Source of the DNA: Plutella xylostella
Taxonomy: Eukaryota > Arthropoda > Insecta > Lepidoptera > Plutellidae
Assembly: GCF_932276165.1 (NCBI RefSeq)
Contig: NC_064012.1
Location: 14,639,501-14,703,500 of the forward strand
Direction: 5' to 3'
Length of the DNA: 64,000 nt
Notes under the pieces: generated by a model
Database searches by the model: none
Told to the model about the DNA's origin: nothing
The model's input: only the letters and a program-made list of their open reading frames with translations
Made by a program: the position numbers and the translations under genes
Shown: one piece after another, positions 9,531 to 19,600 of the stretch
How the letters are laid out: each line of letters starts with the position of its first letter
Position numbering within the stretch: the first letter of the stretch is position 1

Positions 9531-9714
9531 TGTTGCGAAGCGGGACTGTATACGCTTGAATTATACGCTGATTATGTATTTTACTGCACTTTTATTAATT
9601 ATTAGATGATTAACAATGCACACACGTAGGTAGGTGGGTAGAGAGAGAGAGAAAGTATTGCCAGACGACAAAATAACAATATTAAAAATATACACTGTGT
9701 TGGTGTTGCCAACA
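9531..9714 (-). repeat. 5' LTR of the BEL/Pao element
   Basis: 184 bp, TGTTG...CAACA, identical by eye to the copy at 2157-2340, followed by the target duplication CCCTG at 9715-9719. Confidence 0.95.
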
Positions 9715-10196
9715 CCCTGCAAGGGTTATGGTCTTGCTGCTACCACAATTTTTCAATCCAAACCAATTATGAGCCCTATTGTCATCCATGAACATGACAC
9801 TGCCCAGTTTTTCAAAAGTAAATCTACCATATGGCATTAACGACAAACAAATCAATCACAGCGCTGCTGGTCATCCTGAATTCCTGTTTTGCGTGGCGTT
9901 TTAAGTAGTGAAACCGAAATTAAGGGCGGCTTGCAAGAACGTCTTAAAACTCGATTTTGTTCAACTTAAGCTCAGTTTAAGCGTAAATCAGCAAAATCCT
10001 CTTGCACGATCTCGATTTAGTGTCAAATCTCGATTTAGGGAAACGTCAAAATTAAACTGGCAATATCTCGGTTTTACGCGTAAATCGAGATTTAACTTCT
10101 TTGTCAAATGTCAAAAGCAATCTTTGAAGTATTATTTTTGGTTGTTTTGTTGTTAGTAATTAGAATTTCTAGTTAACTTACTCGGTAATATCAAAA

Positions 10197-10652
10197 ATGT
10201 TTGAGGCGATGGGATATGCTCCCAGCCAATGCCAGCACTCTATGCAGTTGCGGAAGCCTCCAGACTACGTCACACCTTATAGAGTGCCCTAATGCCCCAA
10301 AGTGCAGTCAAGGAGACCTGATGAAGGCCAATGACCTCGCAATAAGAGTAGCAAAACACTGGAGGAAGTTAGCTTAGTGCATTTACACGATAGAATAAGA
10401 AGAAGATCAAAAATGTATTACTCAGACGACGATAAAGAAATGATTGAATATTTGAATACCCCTTACTTTTATAGGAGGGTTAACTACTAAAATAACAGAT
10501 TTGTTTCGTGCTTATCGAGATGATGAATTTATTAAAAGCTTTCGTCTTACAAAGAATACCACAACAATGTATATAGACCAACCTTCTCGTGCCTTACAGT
10601 CTGGGAACAATGCAAGAACTTCGCTGATCAATAACTATTTTGCAAGGTTATA
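10197..10652 (+). pseudogene. PIF/Harbinger transposase N-terminal remnant (left copy)
   Basis: ATG at 10197 opens MFEAMGYAPSQCQHS. The frame is broken by stops and shifts, but continues with MYYSDDDKEMIEYLN and then FRAYRDDEFIKSFRLTKNTT, which resembles the conserved region just before the DDE domain in Harbinger transposases (DDEF..SFRLSK). The catalytic domain is absent, and the sequence goes straight into the 3' part of the convergent Myb-like gene. Confidence 0.6.
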
Positions 10653-10733
10653 GCGTCACCAGTACCAAACACCAGTTGATTTAAAAACATGTTTATTATT
10701 ATTAATTACCACTGTATATTATATACCTAAATC

Positions 10734-11346
10734 TTAAAATATGGCTTGTTGTTTTATTTTGCTTGATGATTGTTTCGCTTCTTTACTTAAAATATTGAAT
10801 GTTGTTTGGCATTCTTCTGGGGGGAGATTAACATCAGCCGACACCGTTTCCCAGTCTTGTCCATGGAGCTCCACTGTCTGAACTACAGACGCGTGTAAAA
10901 CTTTGCTATCTAGGTATATCTGCAAACATAAAAATCCAGTCATAAAAATTAGAGTAAATCACAGTACTCTAGCTACCTACATACTTTATTACCTACTATT
11001 ATACAATTTATTGCCAATTTTATTTTGTAAGTAGCCATATGGCTAGATATAATAATAGAACTTACTTGATATCTGCATTTTTTCACTAGAGTGCTGTTTT
11101 TTCGTCTTTGTTTTCAGGTTTTTGTACCTACCAGTAAATTCTCAGTAGTTCTGGGTATATAAGTGGTGTTGGCGTTATATTATTCTTTCCTCGGCATCTT
11201 CCAAGCCTTCTGTTTTTCGGCTACGGTCTAACCATCAGTTTTTTTTTATTTTCAATTATGAAATTATATTTGTCTACGAGGTTACATAAAAGCATACTTT
11301 CGTCACATGTAAAATTGGGTGCCCGTTGGTGTTTTTTACCTTCCAT
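10734..11346 (-). pseudogene. Harbinger Myb/SANT-like protein remnant (left copy)
   Basis: ATG at 11346 opens a frame with RAPNFTCDESMLLCNLVDKY, the pattern of the Myb/SANT-like DNA-binding domain that accompanies Harbinger transposases, then shifts frame. The last part (10943-10734) is open and ends VELHGQDWETVSADVNLP...SSKIKQQAIF. A probable intron acceptor precedes it. Broken and not expected to make protein. Confidence 0.6.
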
Positions 11347-11725
11347 TTTTATAATTTATCAATTAGGTATTTATATTTCGGTAACTGCACATGGTTGTTT
11401 GTTTATCAAGTGACAGTAACAGTCGGTGACTGGACTGACATGTGACGACAAGTATATTTCATTTCACCCAAAATATTAGCCTACTTCATTGGAAACTATC
11501 AAATTTTAAATCAAATAGTGTATAACGAATTGTATAGACCGAATGAGAAATTGAATGATATCATAAACTAGGTTTTGTTAAATCGTTTTAGAAAAACCAT
11601 GGCGCAAGACAGTTTTAAATCGTTTTAAATAAAAATCAGTTTAGTGTTAAGAAACGATTAGTAAAGCTATGCTTAGGGGTTCTTTTCTGCAAGCCGCCCT
11701 AAGTGCCACTTGCACAAACATTCAA

Positions 11726-11843
11726 GGGCCACTTGCACCAACATGTTAAATCTCGATTTAGTGTCAAATTTGATATGGACTGACGTTTCTTAAATCGAGA
11801 TTTGACACTAAATCTAGATTTAATATGTTGGTACAAGTGGTCC
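11726..11843. mobile_element. palindromic MITE in the spacer between the two Harbinger copies
   Basis: About 118 bp with inverted ends GGGCCACTTGCACCAACAT / ATGTTGGTACAAGTGGTCC. Its interior carries TCGATTTAGTGTCAAAT and its inverse, the same motif found near the ends of the flanking Harbinger copies, so it is probably a relative. A further partial copy of its end (AAGTGCCACTTGCACAAACA) precedes it at 11701. Confidence 0.7.
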
Positions 11844-12207
11844 TAAATCTAGATTTAGGGCGGCTTGCAGAAAAGAACCCCTAAGCATAGCTTTACTAAA
11901 CGTTTCTTAAGACTAAACTGATTTTTATTTAAAACGATTTAAAACTGTCTTGCGCCATGGTTTTTCTAAAACGATTTAACAAAACCTAGTTTATGATATC
12001 ATTCAATTTCTCATTCGGTCTATATACGATTCGTTATACACTATTTGATTTAAAATTTGATAGTTTCCAATGAAGTGGGCTAATGTTTTGGGTGAAATGA
12101 AATATACTTGTCGTCACATGTCAGTCCAGTCACCGAGTGTTACTGTCACTTTATAAACAAACAACCGTGTGCTAGAAATATAAATACCTAATTGATAAAT
12201 TATAAAA

Positions 12208-12818
12208 ATGGAAGGTAAAAACCACCAACGGGCACCCAATTTTACATGTGACGAAAGTATGCTTTTATGTAACCTCGTAGACAAATATAATTTCATAATT
12301 GAAAATAAAAAAACTGATGGTTAGACCGTAGCCGAAAAACAGAAGGCTTGGAAGATGCTGAGTAAAGAATAATATAACGCCAACACCACTTATGTACCCA
12401 GAACTACTGAGAATTTACAAGCAGGGAACAAAAACCTGAAATGAAAAAAGTGTCAAGTGAAAAAATGCAGATCCCAAGTAAGTTCTATTATTATATCTAG
12501 CCATATGGCTACTTGCAAAATAAAATTGGCAATAAATTGTATAATAGTAGGTAATAAAGTATGTAGGTAGCTAGAGTATTGTGATTTACTCTACGGGCTA
12601 ACGGATTTTTATTTAGATTTTTATGTTTGCAGATATACTTAGATAGCCAAGTTTTAGACGAGTCTGTAGTTCAGACAGTGGAGCTCCATGGATAAGACTG
12701 GGAAATGGTGTCGGCTGATGTTAATTTTCCCCCAGAGGAATGCCAAACAACATTCAATATTTTAAGTAAAGAAGCGAAACAATCATCAAGCAAAATAAAA
12801 CAACAAGCCATATTTTAA
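12208..12818 (+). pseudogene. Harbinger Myb/SANT-like protein remnant (right copy)
   Basis: ATG at 12208 opens NHQRAPNFTCDESMLLCNL and IIENKKTDG, interrupted by TAG and TAA codons but continuing with VAEKQKAWKMLSKE and YVPRTTENLQ, the expected layout of a Myb/SANT-like DNA-binding domain. A likely acceptor at 12638 leads to a second exon that ends IKQQAIF at 12818. It mirrors 10734-11346. Confidence 0.6.
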
Positions 12819-13061
12819 GATTTAGGTATATAATATACAGTGGTAATTAATAATAATAAACATGTTTTTAAATCAACTGGTGTTTGGTACTGGTGACGCT
12901 ATAACCTTGCAAAATAGTTATTGATCAGCGAAGTTCTTGCATTGTTCCCAGACTGTAAGGCACGAGAAGGTTGGTCTATATACATTGTTGTGGTATTCTT
13001 TGTAAGACGAAAGCTTTTAATAAATTCATCATCTCGATAAGCACGAAACAAATCTGTTATT

Positions 13062-13352
13062 TTAGAAGTTAACCCTCCTAGAAAAGTAAGGGGTATTCAA
13101 GTATTCAATCATTTCTTTATCGTCTGAGTAATACATTTTTGATCTCCTTCTTCTTCTACCGTGTAAATGCACTAAGCTAACTTCCTCCAGTGTTTTGCTA
13201 CTCTTATTGCGAGGTAATTGGCCTTCATCAGGTCTCCTTGACTGCACTTTGGGGCGTAAGGGCACTCTATAAGGTGTGACGTAGTCTGGAGGCTTCCGCA
13301 ACTGCCTAGAGTGCTGGCATTGGCTGGGAGCATATCCCATCGCCTCAAACAT
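13062..13352 (-). pseudogene. Harbinger transposase N-terminal remnant (right copy)
   Basis: A 96-codon open frame, the mirror of 10197-10490 but with fewer breaks: MFEAMGYAPSQCQHS, then an Arg/Lys-rich stretch GRRRRRSKMYYSDDKEM. The downstream SFRLTK region continues in another frame to about 12900. No DDE domain. Confidence 0.6.
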
Positions 13353-13680
13353 TTTTGATATTACCGAGTAAGTTAACTAGAAATTCTAATTACTAACAAC
13401 AAAACAACCAAAAAGAATACTTCAAAGATTGCTTTTGACATTTGACAAAGAAGTTAAATCTCGATTTACGCGTAAAACCGAGATATTGCCGGTTTAATTT
13501 TGACGTTTCTCTAAATCGAGATTTGACACTAAATCGAGATCGTGCAAGAGGATTTTGCTGATTTACGCTTAAACTGAGCTTAAGTTGAACAAAATCGAGT
13601 TTTAAGACGTTCTTGCAAGCCGCCCTAAATCTTTCATGAAATGAAACAATAAATACTAGTAATATGCGTGTATTCCCGCT

Positions 13681-16600
13681 TCAGCTCATGTTTTGACCCT
13701 GCTGGAAGTTTCCTTGCGCTTGTGCGTCGCGCCCAAACTGGTATGGACCGAGATTCGGCTGTCCATCTGGAAACAAACAAAAAAAATATATAAATAACTA
13801 GCTGTTCCCGCGAGCTTCGCTTCGCCTTAAAAACTTTTCCCGTGGGAATTCCGGGATAAAAAGTAGCCTATGTTCTTTCCCAGGGTCTAGAGCGTATGTA
13901 TACCAAATTTCATTCAAATCCGTTCATTAGTTTTGGCGTGAAAGAGTAACAGAGTTAGACACAGTTACTTTCACATTTATAATATTAGTTAGGATTAGGA
14001 TTATATTATTATGATGAACAAATTGTCAGTAATAGTAATGATTAAAAATCCTCGCTTTCTCGAAAAAAATACATTCGAGTCTGACAATTCGAGATCAAAA
14101 ATAGATACAAAACAACTTATAACACCACTCAATTCTCGTGTGGCTCTGACTGAGTCGCCTCCGACTACCGCTTCGGGGATTACGGTTGTGTGCATAATCC
14201 AACACTGTTGAGTCCAAGCTGAGAGCTGCTGCTTCCCCTATGCCCTGTGTTTATAGATTGTTAGCTAGATGATGGTATATCATTTATTTATTTATACATA
14301 CATACACATCATAACAGGTACACAAAAATACCCAAATTTTAACATACCTACCGGCACTCACTTTCATACTTCTCTCTAACATTCCCTTACATACATTCAT
14401 CAGAGTATCATCAAAGAACTGTTTATGCAATAGGTGTTGGTACTGACCAGGCCCGTCGGCTCCCAGCCTGGTGGCGTGTATGCCCTCGTTGGCAGGGTCT
14501 CGGACATTGGTGCGGAAGTTGGCTGGGTGTATCTGGGAATTACATTACGTTACATAACATAACAATGTAGAATGAATAACGTTAAGCTATAGATCGCATC
14601 CAGTGGCGTACTTTGGGAGAGGCCTACGTCCAGCAGTGAACTGCTAAAAGCTGATGATGAGAATTAATAACGATAGAGAACTTATTTTTCTTTTCTATCA
14701 TCTTGTAAATCTTGACAATGCGTTACAGGCGCGAGATGGTGCTTTGCAATACGTTACGACAACATTTACGGCGCATTACAATGCAGAGGTTAAAATAATT
14801 CAAAAATAACACTACCTAAGAAGAAGTATGTTGTTAGCTATACATACAACTATAGCTATGTAATATTAGTGACTATAAGTACCTATGTGGTCCACCAACC
14901 CGCACTAGGCCAGCGTGGTGGACTAGGCCTAAAACTCTTCCTTCATTGGAAAGAGACCCGTGCCCTAGCAGTGGGGACGTGATGGGTCGTCATGATAATG
15001 ATGATGATGATGATGATGATAGGGTACCTCTCCGTCGTTGCGCATGAGGTCGGGCACGGCGGCGGCGGCGGGGTAGCGGTTGTAGATCCCGTTCAGGTTG
15101 TAGTGCAGGTTCATGTCCGGCCCGATGTTCGCCTTCAGCAGCTGCTCCCATATGCCGCCTGATGGAGGTGAATAAAGTTAGGTATAGTAGTAATGGATAA
15201 TGTTTGGATTTCGTGTTGGGTTAAAATTAAAAATTAGCGACGAAATACGAAGTCTCAATATACTATTATTAGCTAGCTTTCCTGTCGTCCTCTTGCTAAT
15301 TTTCTTCAAAATAACCTCTAATCATATCACTCAAGCGTCTGAGATGAACCTAATACCAGCCCAGAACCATGCAGGGGAGACACTTTTAGCACTTCATAAA
15401 CTCAATACGCAGCCGTGCAAGATGGCCGCCATTTAATCAAGAAAACTTATTTCTAACTAGCTGTCCCGCGCGCTTCACTTCGCCTTAAAAAGTTTTCCCG
15501 TGGGAATTCCGGGATAAAAAGTAGCCTATGTTCTTTCCCAGGGTCTAGACCGTATGTATACCAAATTTCATTCAAATCCGTTCAGTAGTTTTGGCGTGAA
15601 AGAGTAATAACAGACAGACAGACAGACAGACAGACACAGTTACTTTCGCATTTATAATATTAGTTAGGATGTACCCACTATGGTTGTGGCTTTGCTTACC
15701 CTTTTTATTGTTCGTAGTGACTGGCCTGTGCGACTGCCACGGATACTCCGCGTGAGCTTGGAAGTAAATGGAGTACGTTGACAACTGAAAACAAAAGCGT
15801 TGTCAAAAACAGACAATCAAAGAGGAGCGATATGGATAATATGGATAATGAGGACGTCGGAGGACATACTTTGTTTTTGACGAAGAAAGTGGCACCTCAG
15901 CGAAAGCTATAGTGAATCATTTTGCCGTGAAAATTTTATGAATAAAGAAAATTTACTTTTTTATTTAAGGAAATGGACAAACCTATGGAAACAGAAACTA
16001 CAAGCTATGAAAGGGCTCAGTGGAATCGTTATAGCTATGCCAAAGTACCGTGTTTTATGTGAAGGCTTCGTTATGAACATCGTTTAGATAGATAGATAGA
16101 TAGAATATTCTTTATTTGTACACACACACATAAAAGAAACTTACATAACTTAAATACTATAAACTATGTACAAAAATGGCGGTCTTATCGCTTAAGCGAT
16201 TTTTTCAAGACAACCTTAGGGTGGAAGGATATTTTGATTAAAGAGGGGTCAAGTGTACTAAATAATAATAAAGGAAAAATTAAAATAATGATTTAGCTTA
16301 GTGTAATGATAACATGAGGCATCTCATCCATTTCTTTTACTACTGGACAGTGGACATGGCTTTCCAGTGACTGTGAACACATAATATATCTCTTTTGCCA
16401 CCCATACCGGTGTATAATAAAGCGAGAGCCAGTACTTCCCTCCTTGGCCCACGAAGGCGGTGTCATTGCCTTGCAGAAGCCTCGGTGGTATCTCCTGATT
16501 AGGAGATTCAGGGGAGATGCGCAGGTTGCAGCCGTACCTGGGAGATTGTTTGTTGCAAATTTTTAGGGTGAACGTAAAACAGATGGGTTATGGTCATAAT

Positions 16601-19600
16601 AAAACTCTGTACTCGCTTTTTCTCAGGATGCAGAAGGTTTGGAGGTATGCTCCGAAATGTTTCCTTGTGGAGGTATCCTGGTTAACGAAATCCGTTTTTA
16701 TGGGTTTTGTACACAGCATTTTTAACTTGTAGGTTGCTTTTCTATCAACTTTTATAAGATACAGATTTAAGCCATTATAGTACGCACGGACCAACTGACT
16801 GTTCGAATGCTATTTTTCGTAATGTGTAGAACTCTCGGAAAACGTCAGCCAATCAACGAAATCGGATCATGTTCATACAAGCATTATACTAGCTCTGAGA
16901 ACCAAATGTACTCTTATCGTATAAACATTCCTTTAACGAAGCCAAATGAACTTACCAATCAGGACAAGCCTTCAGTATATCATACGGTCCTCTGTAGTAC
17001 TCGGCCCTACGGACCACGGGTGTCTTTATGTTGTTCCGCTCGTTAGGGTCGGTAAGGTTGACCCTCTTGATCTTCACGTCTCGGCGTTCGCATATATAGT
17101 CGTAATGGAACTTTGGGATTGATTCTCCGCGTCCGCAGTATGCGGCTAGAGCAGAAAATTATATTATTAATGGACACGATATAAAAGTCATGTGAAATAG
17201 TTCATTTAAGTGTATGAGGTTTGCTGCAAATAGCGATCTCTAATAGGCAATATTACGGTAAGCTCCAATAGTAAAATAATTAGCTCGAAGTTGTATATCT
17301 TGAAAATGTTGTGTATCTTCCAAAATGGCGGCCATCTACGCCGTGCCACCCTTTCCCCTTTTCCCCTCGCACCACACCCCTCACCTCCAAGGCGAGCTAA
17401 AAGGTGTAATCTACACATTGTCTAAGATACATCTTGTAGTGTAACTGATATTATAATGCAAAGGAGTATGTTTGCGAAGTTTTTAGTCATTGGTCTACCT
17501 CTGGTTCTTTCATAAGACGGGAGACCCGTGCCCCAGCAGTGGGTACTTGGGTTGTGATGATACTTGTTACTTGTGAGTAGGTACTTACTCTTATAAGTCC
17601 CGTCTAAGGAGTGAACGGAGGCGTACTTGTCTATGCAGTAACGATACCCTAACGGCGTCGGGTATCTCAGGTACGGAACTCGGCAAGAGAACCGATTCTC
17701 TTGGTACAGCGCACCCTGGGTTCAAACATAGGAGGGTATGTTATAGATAGGGTATAAATTGTTTGCTCCCGAGGTTTAGAAACTGAGGTGCTGTTAAAAA
17801 CAATTGAACCGCTGGTAATAGAAAAAAAAACATTTACAAGAGCATGTTTCCTCTACGTTTCTTGAAAAAAGTCGTTGAGACATCACCAGGGATTTCTCAA
17901 CATCACATATTTTCAAGAGCATCTTGGAAACAACTGGCCATAGGTCTCTCTGACTATGTATTAGCGATTCGGTGAATAACATAAAACTTCGGTGAATAAA
18001 CAAATAGGGTATGATAGCACGGTTAAGCACTGTCATTGGCTTCAGGGTTGTAAATGGTAGAAGCTCTCCAATTATTTCGAATATCATCCAAGTAAACACG
18101 GCATTTCCTTCTGGACCAAACACACTGTCCAACAATACCGTCAAAATAAACAAACTAAACGTTACCTTGCAAATAACACTGCGTCTGCCGGGCGGCCTAG
18201 AAACCCCTCCAAAGCAGTAACTTCTAGTTCCATTGATCATGATCTCAGTTACTCCTATATGCGATATGAGCGTGATGCCATTGATACCGGCTAGAGCAAA
18301 GCGCTGGAGGCCGGCTCGCTTGCGAACTTCAACGTTATTCTTCATACTCATAGTGTTCACTATCGCTTGCCAGCCGTAGACGAATTCGTGCATTGGACCT
18401 GGGAAGAGGGTATTGTCAGTAGCATTATTTAAGAATTCATCACTTTTAAACTTTTTGATTTTAAGCTAATTATTGTAACTACTTAATTTATGGGACTATA
18501 GGTCTAAAATATACTACCTAGTTATATTTACAGATAAATTATGTATGCCTGTATGTCTCTAAGTAAGTAAATTATAATGTGCGGTAATAAAGAAACGGTT
18601 TTCTAATGGCTATTTAGAATTTAGACCGTCTTGCAATGAAGAGTGAGCGCTATAGGATAGCAGTAAGAGGGAATATATTATTTATGCCTTTTTAGATTCG
18701 TTTGCTTATTAGCACGACTTATGCAGATCGGTCTCTACATTTGAATCGAGACAATCAATCCATTAACAAAACTGGTCAATTTATGAAGTGTGACCGGGAC
18801 AGATATGCATTTATAATTAATATTTATATGGTCCAGCAGGATTACCACTTACAAATCTTACAATACAATACACTTTATTTGCACCAAGAACAAAAATGTC
18901 AAAAACAAAACTTAAAAGTAAAAATATGCGGCCTTATTGCTTAAAGCAATCTCTACCAGACAACCTTTGATTATTATTACTGGCTGGTGATGGTCCCATT
19001 TGCAGACCCAATTTCCCTTCCAAATCACTCACCAATTCCGAAACTGTCTCCGTCCAGAAAGTTGAACATCTCTCCGAAAGAGTCGGGCATCATGCCCGCG
19101 ATCACCGGCGAGGACTCCTGCCAACAATGTCCTCATTACATGGAGGTCTCGACCTAAGGGTGCTTACATAGAGAATCGGGTTCCCCCTGTATCTACCTGT
19201 ACCGGTAACCTGACTATGCGAAAGCGCTCATGACATTTAAAAATCCGGGAAATGCTCCGTGTGTGAGCGCTATCGCATTGTCAGTGAAGCGAGCACCGGA
19301 TTCGATACTATTTTCGAATCCACACGAAGGGTCACTTTTACCAAACGCTAAACGTATTTATTGCGTAGTACGTACCATGAGGTACCTAGTGACATTAGGT
19401 ACCTTCGGCACTCAATGGGTTAAATCAAATTTTAAATAAATTTTGTACTAACTGACAGACGTATGACAGGCTACTAAATACGTTTAGCGTTTGGTGAAAT
19501 TCCACCTAACATATGGAAAAAACAAATGTCACTTTTGGAACTAACTTTGCCTTACATTTTGACAGTGACAGTTGACGATACGCAACGTTAACGGAGGTTC

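Larger units (their letters stand above)
2157..9714 (-). mobile_element. BEL/Pao LTR retrotransposon, full length, minus strand
   Basis: The element is 7558 bp, bounded by two 184-bp LTRs that I read as identical and flanked by the 5-bp target duplication CCCTG (2152-2156 and 9715-9719). Reading the minus strand, the 5' LTR is at 9714-9531. It is followed directly by TGGTCCTTCGGC, a TGG-start primer-binding site candidate. Then come a leader, a broken gag, protease, reverse transcriptase, RNase H and integrase in BEL/Pao order, and the 3' LTR at 2340-2157. Identical LTRs imply a recent insertion. The copy is defective: gag is interrupted by a nested transposon, a GAAA microsatellite breaks gag again, and the reverse transcriptase core is missing. 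There is no envelope-like frame. Confidence 0.95.
2032..9840 (+). pseudogene. small open frame split by the BEL/Pao insertion
   Basis: The two flanks of the BEL/Pao element read as one frame when the element and one copy of its target duplication are left out. The first part starts at ATG 2032 and runs to the insertion point at 2156. The second continues at 9720 without a frame change and stops at 9838-9840. The joined frame is 81 codons, with several Cys and a GYGLAATTIFQSKP stretch. A stop codon lies just before the ATG. I do not recognise the product; it could be a small exon, a fragment of an older transposon, or chance. The exact frame continuity across the target site is what suggests it was coding. 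Confidence 0.35.
9924..11699 (+). mobile_element. PIF/Harbinger-type element, left copy of inverted pair
   Basis: 1776 bp with terminal inverted repeats GGGCGGCTTGCA/TGCAAGCCGCCC, flanked by TAA on both sides (9921-9923, 11700-11702), the 3-bp TWA target duplication of PIF/Harbinger. AAATCGAGATTT-type motifs lie near the ends. It carries remnants of the two usual genes: on the plus strand a transposase start (10197-10650) and on the minus strand a Myb/SANT-like protein (11346-10734). It lacks the DDE catalytic core, so it is non-autonomous. Confidence 0.85.
11858..13625 (-). mobile_element. PIF/Harbinger-type element, right copy of inverted pair
   Basis: 1768 bp, the inverted near-identical partner of the left copy, with the same terminal repeats. 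The outer flank is TAA (13626-13628) and the inner flank TTA (11855-11857). Only small indels and scattered substitutions separate the copies by eye. It ends 55 bp beyond the stop codon of the secreted-protein gene, so it lies in or replaces that gene's 3' UTR. Confidence 0.85.

Noticed and set aside
17794..18393. 199-codon protein as an independent gene
   Set aside because: Its first half is exon 4 of the secreted-protein gene; the rest is read-through past a good donor at 18165.
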